A DNA stretch of 64,000 bases, taken from assembly GCF_018129065.1 (NCBI RefSeq), contig NZ_JAAEDM010000005.1, forward strand, positions 1-64,000, written 5' to 3'. Positions 35,716 through 44,904 of the stretch are shown piece by piece. A model generated the notes under the pieces. It worked only from the letters and a program-made list of their open reading frames with translations, did no database searches and was not told where the DNA came from. A program made the translations under genes and the position numbers. Source of the stretch: Neoroseomonas soli (GTDB lineage: Bacteria; Pseudomonadota; Alphaproteobacteria; Acetobacterales; Acetobacteraceae). How positions within the stretch are numbered: position 1 is the first letter of the stretch; every line of letters starts with the position of its first letter.

Positions 35716-38118
35716 ATGCACGCGCCGGCACCGCGAGGCGCGGAGCAGTCGCAGGACGGCCTCCGACCCTCACGGCCTGCGGCTGCGCTGGGCGCGGTGA
35801 CGCTGAGCCTCTGGCTGATCGTCCTGGCCTGCGTCACCTGGTTCGTGCTGGACCCGGTGAAGGACGCGGTGCTCGTCGCCTGGGTGTCGGGCGGGCGGGC
35901 GCTGGCCTGGCGCGACGCTGCCGTCGCGGCGGCCGGGGCGCTGACGGCGCCGCGGCTGGCCTTGCTGTGCCTCGCGGCAGCGGTGACGGTCGCACTGCCC
36001 GTCATGGAACGGCGGCGGCAGGCCTTCAGCGCGCTGCTCACGGAAGGCGGATGGCCGCTGCTGCTCGCCTTCGCGGCGCTCGTCCTGTGGTTCGGGCACA
36101 GCTACCTGGGCCACGGGCTGCTGCTCAGCGGGGACACCGTGGCGCATGTCTCCATGGTGACGACCCGCGTGGCGGCGATCGAGACGGGTGACGACCCCTA
36201 TTGGACCAATTTCAAGCGCTTCGGCCAGCCGCTCGAAGCCTTCTACAGCCCGACGACCTTCTGGCCGCTGGTCTGGCTGGCGCTCGGGTCGGGCCCGATG
36301 GCGGCGCTGCGGATCTTCCTTTTCATCGCGCATGCGCTCTCGGGCCTGGCGGCCTATGGCATGTGCCGTCAGTTCGGGTTCGGGCGCCGCGCCGCCGTCA
36401 TTGCCGGCATCGTCTATGCGGGGTCCTTCGCGCACCTGCATGCGCTGCTGTACCGGGGCAATATCCCGTTGGCGCTGTCGCTGGCGGTGCTGCCGCTCTG
36501 CTTCCTGCTGCTCCATCGCGTTCTTGCCGCGCCGCGGGTGACGGCCGCTCCGCTCGTGGCCCTGGCCGTCGCGTGCGGCGTGCTGCTCGCGAACTACACG
36601 CCTTTCGGTGTCATCGCCGGCATCGACATGGGCCTTTTCGCGATTGCGCTGATGCTGGCCGGCCAGGCGTCCTGGCGGCGCCTGCCGGCGCTTGCCGCGG
36701 CCGCCATCGCCGCGGGCGGGGTCGCCGCCTTCGTGCTGGTGCCTGCCTGGCTGGCACAGAGCGAGGTCAAGTCGGTTCCCCTGGCCGAACTGGTCTACCT
36801 CGAATGGCCGGGCCTCGCCTATTTCGACCATCTGCTGGTCTGGCGGGGCTGGCGAACGAACATGCCGGGGGCGGCCGCGTATCTCGGCATCGTCGCGGTT
36901 GGCCTTGCCGTGCTGACCGTGCTGCGCGCGGCACTCGGCCGCGAGCCGCCGGGGCCGCAGCGGACACTTCTGCGCATTCTTGCCGGGCTGCTGGTCCTTT
37001 CGCTCTTCCTGCGCGGCATGCATGTCCGCGACATCGGCTTCACGCTGCTGTTCATGGCGGTGCTTGCGGGGGCGGGCCTCGATCACCTGCTGTCGCGCTT
37101 CGGCCGGCGGCACGGTCTCACGCTGACGCTCGCGGCGCTGCTGCTGCTGGATCTGGGCTCCACGGCCATCCAGCCCATCGGCAGGACGGACAAAGGGTTC
37201 CTCGAACGTGCCGGCGCCTATCTGGCGGCCTCGCGTCCTCCCTCGCGCTACCTCGAAGGTCGCGTCGAGGAAGGCCGCTTCGCCTATGAGCCCGGGACGG
37301 GGATGCTCACCTGGTATGCGGCGGAATCCGTAGGCGGCGGCCATGTGGAGATGGCCACGCCCGCTTGGATCCACGGCGATCTGGCGGGGCTTCTGGTCGA
37401 GGAGGACCTGCGTGCCCACGGCGCCCTCCGGGCGGAGACACAGGATCTGCTCTGCCTGCTGCGGGTCGGGCGGATCATCGCGACGGAGCCGTCGTCGATG
37501 GGCCTGCCGACGTTGGTCCGGGATACCGAGGCGGAGGGCCCGCTCGGCCGGGTGCTGGTGCCACGCTGCGCCTTCTCGGTCGTCTTTGCGCGGGAACTTG
37601 CTCCCGCGCCGATGGCGCCGATGGACGCGCGCGTCGGCTACGGGGACGACACCCACAGCGCCAGGATGCCGGCCTACCGACGTTTCGTGCCCGCGCTGCT
37701 GTCCGGCATGGCGCTGGACCGGGAGAGCGGAACTGCGTTTCGCATCCTCGTGCCAGGACTCCAGGAGCCGCGGCGCGTGGGCGATGCGGCGGCTTCGGCC
37801 GGCGGTGTCGTGGTCCGGCGCTACGACGTGAGCGGCGCACGCGTCCGCATCGACGCGGAGGCCGCGGGGGCGGGCTTCCTGCGCCTCAGCCACGCTTGGC
37901 ACCCGCGCCTCATCGTGTCCGTCAACGGCAGCGGCGTGGAGGCGCTTCGCGACGTCACCGGCATGCTCGTGATCCCCGTCGGCGCCGGTGCCCTGCATAT
38001 CGAGGTCACTCCCGGGCCCGACAAGGCGCGCATCCTCGGCGAGGCGGTCTCCGTGGCCACGCTGGCCGTACTGCTCATGATATTCGTCGGAGCAGGATTG
38101 CGTCGCCGGCGGCCGTGA
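35716..38118 (+). CDS. Large polytopic membrane protein, YfhO/GT-C-like
   Basis: 800 residues with roughly a dozen membrane spans in the first ~490, then a soluble C-terminal region and a last span. The acidic motif SGDTVAHVSMV after the early spans, and FGQPLEAFYSPTTFWP, resemble GT-C or YfhO-type membrane glycosyltransferase-like proteins that use lipid-linked sugars. Location in the polysaccharide cluster supports a role in glycan transfer or modification, but the reaction is not known. Two-base spacing from the upstream beta-helix gene suggests co-transcription. Confidence 0.75.
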   Translation: MHAPAPRGAEQSQDGLRPSRPAAALGAVTLSLWLIVLACVTWFVLDPVKDAVLVAWVSGGRALAWRDAAVAAAGALTAPRLALLCLAAAVTVALPVMERRRQAFSALLTEGGWPLLLAFAALVLWFGHSYLGHGLLLSGDTVAHVSMVTTRVAAIETGDDPYWTNFKRFGQPLEAFYSPTTFWPLVWLALGSGPMAALRIFLFIAHALSGLAAYGMCRQFGFGRRAAVIAGIVYAGSFAHLHALLYRGNIPLALSLAVLPLCFLLLHRVLAAPRVTAAPLVALAVACGVLLANYTPFGVIAGIDMGLFAIALMLAGQASWRRLPALAAAAIAAGGVAAFVLVPAWLAQSEVKSVPLAELVYLEWPGLAYFDHLLVWRGWRTNMPGAAAYLGIVAVGLAVLTVLRAALGREPPGPQRTLLRILAGLLVLSLFLRGMHVRDIGFTLLFMAVLAGAGLDHLLSRFGRRHGLTLTLAALLLLDLGSTAIQPIGRTDKGFLERAGAYLAASRPPSRYLEGRVEEGRFAYEPGTGMLTWYAAESVGGGHVEMATPAWIHGDLAGLLVEEDLRAHGALRAETQDLLCLLRVGRIIATEPSSMGLPTLVRDTEAEGPLGRVLVPRCAFSVVFARELAPAPMAPMDARVGYGDDTHSARMPAYRRFVPALLSGMALDRESGTAFRILVPGLQEPRRVGDAAASAGGVVVRRYDVSGARVRIDAEAAGAGFLRLSHAWHPRLIVSVNGSGVEALRDVTGMLVIPVGAGALHIEVTPGPDKARILGEAVSVATLAVLLMIFVGAGLRRRRP

Positions 38119-38142
38119 TGACCCTGCCGGCGCGGGCTTCGC

Positions 38143-39492
38143 TCAGGCGCCCGAAACGGAACGCCGTGCCCGCAGCCGCCACGAGGGCATCGGCGCTTCC
38201 GGCGCTTCATGCCGTGCAGCAGGAACGCGCGCCCTGGCGAGGAAGGCTGTCGCGCAGACGGCCAGCGCGAACAGGTAGTAGTGCAGCGGTTGGAACGCGA
38301 TGCCGACAAAGGCAGCGCCCGCAAGGTAGATCACCATCGACTGCATCAGCGCCAGCGCCAGGCTGTCGAGCCATTGCAGGGATTCGTTGTCCCGCGCCCG
38401 CTGTCGCAGCGTGCGCATGTTCGCGAAGAAGGTCAGGAGGATGGCGCCGAATATCGCCGCGCCGACCCAGCCATGCTCGCCGAGCACCTCGAAGAAGATG
38501 CTGTGGAAGGCACGCCCCTGGACCTCCATCACCTGCCCGTCGGGCATCGCCACCATGGCATGGTTCGCCAGGTAGGCATCGAAGCCTCCGCCCTGCGGAT
38601 GCTGATTGGCGAAGTCGATGGTCCAGCCCCAGACGACGAGCCTGGTCAGCGCCGAGGCTTCCTGCTGCGCGTCGAGGGACGTGGAGATGCGGGCGAGCCA
38701 GCTCTCGCCCATGAGCGGTACGACCACCGCGCCGGCGGCGAAGAGCAGGATGGCCACCGCAAACTTCCTGCGGGAATGCCACCAGGTCAGCGCCGCCCAT
38801 ACGAGGCAGGCGACCACGGCGGAGCGTGCGAAGGTGGCGAAGGCGCCCAACACCGCGATGGCCGGCGCCGCGATATAGGCGTAGCGGAGGAGGCCCCTGG
38901 CCGGCGCCAGGATCGACCATCGCCGCAAATGGGCGATCAGCGGCAGGGACGCGAATGCGTAGGTCGCGAGGGTGCTGCCCTCGCCGCCCCAGCCGGAATT
39001 GACGCCCACCAGCCCGAGGGCGCGGAAGTAGCCGCCTCCCGAGATGAGGCCCTTGATGGCGTAAGGCAGGACATTCGCGAAGATCGTGCAGACGATGACG
39101 AGGACCGCTGCCTCGATCTGGATGCGTGTGCGGAACGCGAAAGGCAGCAGCGTCGAGAAGGCCACCGTCTTGAAGGCCCAGTCCCACTTCTCCCAGGCTG
39201 CATCGGGGAACAGGGCCCAGGTCGTCGTCAGCGTGATCCAGGCGGCCCAGACCAACAGCAATGCGGTCAGCAGGCCCAGGCGTGGCGGGTCGCGCCGGTC
39301 CGCCAGCAGATAGCCGCCGATGGCCAGCACCGCCGTGATCATGGAGATCGGCAGCAGGCGCCCGATCTCCGGCGACACGTATTGTGGCTGGAACAGGTCC
39401 ACCCAGAGATAGGCCAGGGCCAGGACGAACGGCGCCGCGCACCCGATCAGGAGGAGCAGGCTCCAGACCAGCAGGATGAAGAGGCCTTGCAT
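38143..39492 (-). CDS. O-antigen-ligase-like (putative O-glycosylation ligase, XrtA-associated) membrane protein
   Basis: 449 residues with about ten membrane spans. The N-terminal LALAYLWVDLFQPQYVSPEI and the segment GWGGEGSTLATYAFASLPL, and a periplasmic loop with HPQGGGFDAYL, resemble the ligase family associated with exosortase-A loci. It would join a lipid-linked glycan to an acceptor or polymerise units in the periplasm. Convergent with the 800-aa membrane protein (24-base gap). Confidence 0.8.
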   Translation of the reverse strand: MQGLFILLVWSLLLLIGCAAPFVLALAYLWVDLFQPQYVSPEIGRLLPISMITAVLAIGGYLLADRRDPPRLGLLTALLLVWAAWITLTTTWALFPDAAWEKWDWAFKTVAFSTLLPFAFRTRIQIEAAVLVIVCTIFANVLPYAIKGLISGGGYFRALGLVGVNSGWGGEGSTLATYAFASLPLIAHLRRWSILAPARGLLRYAYIAAPAIAVLGAFATFARSAVVACLVWAALTWWHSRRKFAVAILLFAAGAVVVPLMGESWLARISTSLDAQQEASALTRLVVWGWTIDFANQHPQGGGFDAYLANHAMVAMPDGQVMEVQGRAFHSIFFEVLGEHGWVGAAIFGAILLTFFANMRTLRQRARDNESLQWLDSLALALMQSMVIYLAGAAFVGIAFQPLHYYLFALAVCATAFLARARVPAARHEAPEAPMPSWRLRARRSVSGA

Positions 39493-39513
39493 GCGCGACG
39501 CCGCAGCCGCTGG

Positions 39514-39663
39514 TCAGCGCGTTCTGCGCCAACCCCTTGCGGGGAAAGCCCAGATCGATTCCGCCTTCTGCGCGCGCTGACCGCGGCGGTCGAGGAGCGC
39601 GGCGCGGAAGGCAACGAGGACGACGGCCCCGCAAGTGATCAGGATCACGAAGTTGTCAATCAT
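39514..39663 (-). CDS. Possible small membrane protein, 49 aa
   Basis: ATG at 39663, stop TGA at 39514-39516, ending 22 bases before the ligase start. One hydrophobic span (FVILITCGAVVLVAFRAALL) followed by a basic tail (DRRGQRAQKAE...ARGWRRTR). Same direction and tight spacing suggest it may be read with the ligase. No clear ribosome-binding site. Confidence 0.4.
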   Translation of the reverse strand: MIDNFVILITCGAVVLVAFRAALLDRRGQRAQKAESIWAFPARGWRRTR

Positions 39664-39857
39664 GGCAGATGCCGAAGCCGTTACTTAGAAAAACTACCAT
39701 ATCTCCTGGCCTTGGCGCGAGAACTGTCAGTGCCCGGAATGACGAGGCGCCACGAACTCCCCCCAAACCGCATGCATTGACCAAATTGCAACTTTCGAGA
39801 GAAGGGTGGGGATGCTAGCGACCCGGTCCTTCGCATCGGATATTCGGTGCACATTTA

Positions 39858-39890
39858 TTGGTTGTGTTGATCTGGGGGTAACGCAACCAA
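39858..39890. promoter_or_regulatory. Operator-like inverted repeat
   Basis: Left arm ttggttgtgtt (39858-39868), 11-base centre, right arm aacgcaaccaa (39880-39890); ten of eleven positions pair. Size and symmetry match a dimeric regulator site. It lies upstream of the 1261-aa RTX gene and of the leftward ligase unit. Confidence 0.4.
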
Positions 39891-40014
39891 TGATCGATAC
39901 CGCCCTTGCGGGCACCCGGACTTGCCGCGGGGACGGCGAGGGGGTGCCGGGCAGGGTCCGCCGGCTTCCGGGCCGTCGTGACCGGGCAACCCTTCATCGG
40001 ATTCCCCTGGAGAG

Positions 40015-43000
40015 ATGACCGGCCGAGTTCTGGCCGGCGGCATGGAGGCGGGACTGAGCGGCACCAGCGGAACCCCGATCGTCACTTTCAGCCTGCAGAA
40101 CACCGCGGGCACGGCGTCAGCCAGGCAATACGTCCAGTTCAACCAGCAATTCGCCATGGGCGCCTTGCCCACCGATACGGAACTGACAGCGGTTGTCGGC
40201 GGCGTCACGGTCGCCGTGCAGATGGACGTGCAGACGCGCTACGCGGACGGCTCGGTACAGTCGGCGCTGCTGACCTTGGCGGAACCGAGCATCGCGGCCG
40301 GAGGGTCGCTCGCGGGAACACTGCTGGCGGCGCAGTTGCCGGCCACCACGCCGGTCGCGACGAATGCCGCGCTCGCCGGTGGCTATGACCTCGTCGTGAA
40401 TCTCGACATCGCTTCCAACGGCGTGTTCCGGATCGATGCGGCCAAGGCGCTCGCCGGCGCGATCGCCAACAACACGGTCGACGTGGTGCGCCAGGGGCCG
40501 CTTGCCACGGAGGTGAACTTCGACGTCGACGTCACGCGCGCCCTGCATCTGTCGTTCAACGTCGTCACCTATGCCGATGGCAGCACCGCGACGAAGGTGT
40601 GGTTCCGCAACGATATCGCGATGCAGGATATCGGCGGCGATATCCAATACAACAGCATCAGCATCGTCGAGGGCGGCCAGACGAAGTTCAGCCGCGGCGC
40701 CCTGACGCAGTACCAGTATCAGACCTGGACGCAGGACATCTATGACGGGGCGAGCGCCACGCCCACTTTGCACGTGCGCCACGACATCGACTACCTCGAG
40801 CGCATCGGGGCGATCCTCCCCTATGACCTGACGGCGCAGACCGATGCGGTCGGCGGCGTGCCGAGCGGCTGGACGAATGTCCTCGGCGTGAACGGCGTCA
40901 CCCAGTTCATGCCGATGACGGGCGGCAGGGCGGATATCGGGCCCACCACCACCGTCAATGCCAACTGGCTGATCACGCAGGATCCGGCGGCGGCGAAGTA
41001 CGCCCTGATGCAGGCGCAGGCGGCCGGGAGCATCCCGTGGCATTACTACGACGCCGCGAATGGCCACTACCTGTCGCTCGACGACTATCCGTCGATGTGG
41101 ATCGACAACCGCGGCATCGTGAAGCCGACGCAGCTGGCCGGCGACGCGGGCGGCTGGACGACGGACCGCGAGCACGCGCCCGACATGTCCTTCGTCGCCT
41201 ATCTGCTGACGGGCGACCAGTACCACCTGGACATGCTGAACGCGCAGGCCTCCTGGGTGCTGGCATCGACCTGGGACTACCCGCGCCAGCTTGGCGACGG
41301 CATCGTGGTCAACTGGGACCAGAACGTCCGGGCGCAAGCCTGGTCGCTGCGCGTCGTCACCGAGGCGGCCTACGCGAACCCGGACGGCTCCTACGAAAAG
41401 GAATATTTCAGCCGGATCGCCGACAACAACTGGAAGAGCCTCCTCGGGCAGATCCCCAATCTGACGGCGCAGCAGGGCGAGGTCCACGGGATCATCCCCG
41501 GCTACTTCGGGACGCCGGACATTGCGCCCGCGGCGCAGGACTATTTCGCGTCCACCTCGGCGATCGCGGCGCTGCAGGGTAACGAGTACGCCCGCGAGGT
41601 GCTCAAGTGGCAGGCCAACTTCCTGAGCGGCCGCTTCCTCTCGCCGGACATCGATCCGCACAACGGCTACAACTACATCCTCAATGCGATGGATTCGCAG
41701 CGCAACTGGCACGGCACATGGTCGGAGGTCGCGGACGCGACGCGCGCGGCCGGAAACTACAGCACGACCAATGGGCTGCACGGCTTCTTCGCGGAGCTGG
41801 CGGCCATGAGCAACGCGGCCATCATCTCGGTCTTCTCGGGCGGTGACGATCCGACCGACCACCGGGTCGCCGCGGACGCGATGCGCGCCTATGGCTGGCT
41901 GCTGTGGGACAACAATCCCGACCTGCGTTCGGACCTTCAGTACCAGCTCGCGCCGCGGATGGCCGATGGCTCGCAGATCGGCGTCACGGAGATGCGCGTC
42001 GTCACGCCGTCCTCTCTCAACGCGACCTTCACCTTCACTGGCGCGAATGTCTTCGGCTACGACCATGGCGTGGGGTCGGCGAAGCTGATCGGCACCAACG
42101 GCGCCGACGTGCTGGTCGACGCAAGCGCGAGGGGCGGCGACCGCCTCGAAGGCAGAGGCGGCGACGACTACCTGATCGGGGGCAGCGGCACCAACGTCTT
42201 CGTGCCCGGCGCCGGCAACGACTACGTCCTGATCCGCGGCGGCGCGGCCCAGATCGTCGTGGATGCTAGCCTGACCGGCCGGCTGGAGATCGAGGGCTTC
42301 CGCCCCGGCACCGACATCATCCAGGTCTCGGGAAGCTTCAGCCTCTCGACGATGCTCGCTTCCGCGACGGCCGACGGATATGGCGGCGTGCTGCTGCGCG
42401 CCTCCGATGCGATGACCATTCGCATCAACAACCTTCAGCCGGGCCAGGTCGGCCAAGGCATGTTCGACGTGTCCGGCGCGGGGCCGATCAGCCCGCTCTT
42501 CGTGGTCGGTACCGCGGCCGCGGAACACCTGGTGGGAAGCAGCCTCGCCGACACGATCAACGGCGGCGGCGGCGCGGACACGATGGTGGGCGCTGCGGGG
42601 AACGACCTCTACTACGTCGCTACGCCATCCGGCATCATCGTGGAGGTGCCCGGGGGTGGCGTGGACCGGGTCCTTTCTTCGGTGTCCTATGGCCTGCCGG
42701 CCTTCACCGAGAACCTGACGCTGACCGGCACCGCGCATATTTCGGGGAGCGGCAATGGCGCGGCGAACCGGATCGACGGCAATGCGGGCAACAACCGCCT
42801 GTCGGGCTTCGGCGGAGCCGACTTCCTTGCCGGGGGCGGCGGGAACGACATCCTGGTCGGCGGCGCGGGCGCGGACACCATGGACGGCGGTGCCGGCGAC
42901 GACCTCTTCGTGGTCGACAGTGCGCTCGACCGGGTTGTCGAGGCGGCAGGCGGCGGCAACGACCGCATCCAGTCGGCCGTCACCTACAGCCTGCCGGCCA

Positions 43001-43800
43001 ATGTCGAGGCGCTGATCCTGACCGGCGCCGCCGCAATCAACGGGACCGGGAACGGCAGCGCGAACAGCCTCTTCGGCAATGCCGGGGCCAATGTGCTGTC
43101 GGGCCTGGCCGGGGATGACCTGCTCGCCGGCGGTGCCGGGAACGACACGCTGTTCGGCGGGATCGGCGCGGATGTCCTGAATGGCGCGGTGGGTGCGGAC
43201 TCGATGGTCGGCGGCGCCGGGAACGACATCTATGACGTGGACAATGCCGGCGATCGCGTGGTCGAGGCGGCCAATGAGGGCAACGACGTCGTCCGCGCGT
43301 CCGTGTCCTTCGTGCTGCCCGTCGGCGTGGAGCGCCTGCTGCTGACGGGCAATGGCGCCATCGACGGCACCGGCAACGCGCAGGCGAATATACTGTTCGG
43401 GAACGCGGCCGCGAACCACCTTGCCGGGGCGGGCGGCAACGATGTTCTCGTCGGCGGCCTTGGTGCCGACACGCTGACGGGCGGCGCCGGGACGGACTTC
43501 TTCCGCTATGCCGCGCCTTCTCAGGGCGGGGACAGGATCACGGACTTCGATCCGAGCCAGGACTTCATCCAGATCATGCGCGGCGGCTTCTCGCAGGATC
43601 TGGCGGCCGGCCCGCTCGATCCGTCGCAGTTCGTGTCGGGCACGGCGGCCGTCGGGTCAGGGGCGCAGTTCATCTACGATGGCAGCGCCGGCGTCCTGCG
43701 CTGGGACGCCGACGGGGCCGGGGGGCAGGCATCCGTCGTGATCGCCACGCTGACGGGCGCGCCGGCACTCAGCGCGGCGGATATCTCGATCCTGGGCTGA
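40015..43800 (+). CDS. Large RTX protein with YetA/PL26-like N-terminal modules
   Basis: 1261 residues. Residues ~20-100 read like the first domain of exo-rhamnogalacturonan lyase/YetA proteins (a FNQQFAMGALP...VQTRYADGSVQSALL pattern). Residues ~215-650 are helix-rich with repeated Trp/Asp (DDYPSMWIDNRG, DREHAPDMSFVAYLLTGDQY, WHGTWSEV), compatible with an alpha/alpha toroid. Residues ~690-1215 are RTX repeats (GGAGNDTLFGGIGADVL). No signal peptide, so probably a type I secreted calcium-binding protein. A polysaccharide lyase role is inferred from fold resemblance. The ATG at 40015 has GGAGAG directly adjacent; an ATG at 40042 is an alternative. Confidence 0.85.
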   Translation: MTGRVLAGGMEAGLSGTSGTPIVTFSLQNTAGTASARQYVQFNQQFAMGALPTDTELTAVVGGVTVAVQMDVQTRYADGSVQSALLTLAEPSIAAGGSLAGTLLAAQLPATTPVATNAALAGGYDLVVNLDIASNGVFRIDAAKALAGAIANNTVDVVRQGPLATEVNFDVDVTRALHLSFNVVTYADGSTATKVWFRNDIAMQDIGGDIQYNSISIVEGGQTKFSRGALTQYQYQTWTQDIYDGASATPTLHVRHDIDYLERIGAILPYDLTAQTDAVGGVPSGWTNVLGVNGVTQFMPMTGGRADIGPTTTVNANWLITQDPAAAKYALMQAQAAGSIPWHYYDAANGHYLSLDDYPSMWIDNRGIVKPTQLAGDAGGWTTDREHAPDMSFVAYLLTGDQYHLDMLNAQASWVLASTWDYPRQLGDGIVVNWDQNVRAQAWSLRVVTEAAYANPDGSYEKEYFSRIADNNWKSLLGQIPNLTAQQGEVHGIIPGYFGTPDIAPAAQDYFASTSAIAALQGNEYAREVLKWQANFLSGRFLSPDIDPHNGYNYILNAMDSQRNWHGTWSEVADATRAAGNYSTTNGLHGFFAELAAMSNAAIISVFSGGDDPTDHRVAADAMRAYGWLLWDNNPDLRSDLQYQLAPRMADGSQIGVTEMRVVTPSSLNATFTFTGANVFGYDHGVGSAKLIGTNGADVLVDASARGGDRLEGRGGDDYLIGGSGTNVFVPGAGNDYVLIRGGAAQIVVDASLTGRLEIEGFRPGTDIIQVSGSFSLSTMLASATADGYGGVLLRASDAMTIRINNLQPGQVGQGMFDVSGAGPISPLFVVGTAAAEHLVGSSLADTINGGGGADTMVGAAGNDLYYVATPSGIIVEVPGGGVDRVLSSVSYGLPAFTENLTLTGTAHISGSGNGAANRIDGNAGNNRLSGFGGADFLAGGGGNDILVGGAGADTMDGGAGDDLFVVDSALDRVVEAAGGGNDRIQSAVTYSLPANVEALILTGAAAINGTGNGSANSLFGNAGANVLSGLAGDDLLAGGAGNDTLFGGIGADVLNGAVGADSMVGGAGNDIYDVDNAGDRVVEAANEGNDVVRASVSFVLPVGVERLLLTGNGAIDGTGNAQANILFGNAAANHLAGAGGNDVLVGGLGADTLTGGAGTDFFRYAAPSQGGDRITDFDPSQDFIQIMRGGFSQDLAAGPLDPSQFVSGTAAVGSGAQFIYDGSAGVLRWDADGAGGQASVVIATLTGAPALSAADISILG

Positions 43801-43812
43801 GCGCGGGACCGT

Positions 43813-44904
43813 TCAGTCGAGGCCGGCAAAGAGGCGGCGCCAGGCCTCGACCATGCGGTCCAGCGAATAGTGCTCTTCGGCGCGGCAACGGTTGGCCGCG
43901 CCGAGGCGCCGGCGCAGATCTGCGTCTGCCACCAGCGTCGCCAGGGCGGCGGCGAGATCCTCGTCGCTGCGCGGGACGATCTGCGGGCGGTTGGCTTCGC
44001 TGAGCATCGCGCGCACGTCGCCGATATCGGTCGCGGCGACGGGCAGGCCGGTCGCCATCGCTTCGAGCAGCGATAGGGGCATCTGCTCGGTATCCGAGGA
44101 GAGCGCGAAGAGGTCGAAGCCGCGATAGTGCGATGCGGGATCGGCGGCATGTCCGGTAAAGAGGATCCGGTCGGTCAGGCCTCGCGTCGCAGCCAGTGCC
44201 TCGACTTCCCGCCGTTCCGGCCCGTCGCCGACGATGACGAGCCGTGCCGGAAGCGACGCCGGAAGAAGCGCGAAGGCGCGGACCAGGCGGCCGATGTTCT
44301 TTTCCGGGCGCAGCGCCGCAACGGTGCCGATCACCGGCGGGTCGCCACACGGCGCACTGGCCGTCCGGGCCGGGAAACGCGCCAGGTCCACGCCATTGGG
44401 CACCAGGCGCAGTCGCGCCTCCGGCAGGCGCCAGGCCTCGCGCGCGATCCGCCAGAGCACATGCGACGGCAACACCACCGTGGCCGAACGCAGCAGGAGC
44501 CTGCGCGCCAGGACGCGCCGCGGGATCTGTTGCGCGCTCTCCTCCGGTCCGAAGCCGTCCTCGGCATGAAGGTGGCGCAGGCCCAGGCCCCTGCGCGCGA
44601 TGGCCCATTCGATCGTGCCCCAGTTGCTGGTCACCAGCAGGTCGGGCCGCATTCCGCGGAGCAGGGCACGGAAGCTGCGCAGGTTGCGCCAGCTGTCGCC
44701 CTTCACGATCGACACCTCGGGGAAGGCGATGTCGAGGCGAGGGTCGAGCAGCGCCCTGGCTTCCAGCCGGCCGTCCATCGCCACCACCGCATGGCGGAAG
44801 GCGGGGCCGAGCCGATTGGCGACGGTGGCGAAGCGGACCTGCGGCCCGCCGATGGCGAAGGTCGAGAAGACGTGCAGCAGCAGGGGCGGGCTGGCTCGGG
44901 TCAC
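43813..44904 (-). CDS. GT4-family glycosyltransferase
   Basis: 363 residues from a GTG that overlaps the upstream stop by four bases. N-terminal HVFSTFAIGGPQVRF is a GT4 acceptor-domain start. The donor half has LRPEKNIGRLVRAF, LVIVGDGPERREVEAL and the E(x)7E-type site SDTEQMPLSLLEAMATG. It would add one sugar in the cytoplasm to the lipid-linked repeat. Terminal gene of a four-gene leftward group. Confidence 0.88.
   Translation of the reverse strand: MTRASPPLLLHVFSTFAIGGPQVRFATVANRLGPAFRHAVVAMDGRLEARALLDPRLDIAFPEVSIVKGDSWRNLRSFRALLRGMRPDLLVTSNWGTIEWAIARRGLGLRHLHAEDGFGPEESAQQIPRRVLARRLLLRSATVVLPSHVLWRIAREAWRLPEARLRLVPNGVDLARFPARTASAPCGDPPVIGTVAALRPEKNIGRLVRAFALLPASLPARLVIVGDGPERREVEALAATRGLTDRILFTGHAADPASHYRGFDLFALSSDTEQMPLSLLEAMATGLPVAATDIGDVRAMLSEANRPQIVPRSDEDLAAALATLVADADLRRRLGAANRCRAEEHYSLDRMVEAWRRLFAGLD

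Larger units (their letters stand above)
39493..40014. other. Mostly gene-free stretch between ligase and RTX gene
   Basis: 522 bases. It contains a possible 49-aa membrane protein (39514-39663) and an operator-like inverted repeat (39858-39890), with AT-richer sequence around 39780-39860 that could hold the promoters. Nothing else is recognisable. Confidence 0.5.

Noticed and set aside
40117-43419. 1100-aa minus-strand ORF
   Set aside because: Antisense shadow of the RTX gene; the pattern arises from the Gly/Asp repeat codons.
42500-43500. Tandem DNA repeats
   Set aside because: They are protein-level RTX nonapeptides with varied codons, not DNA repeats.
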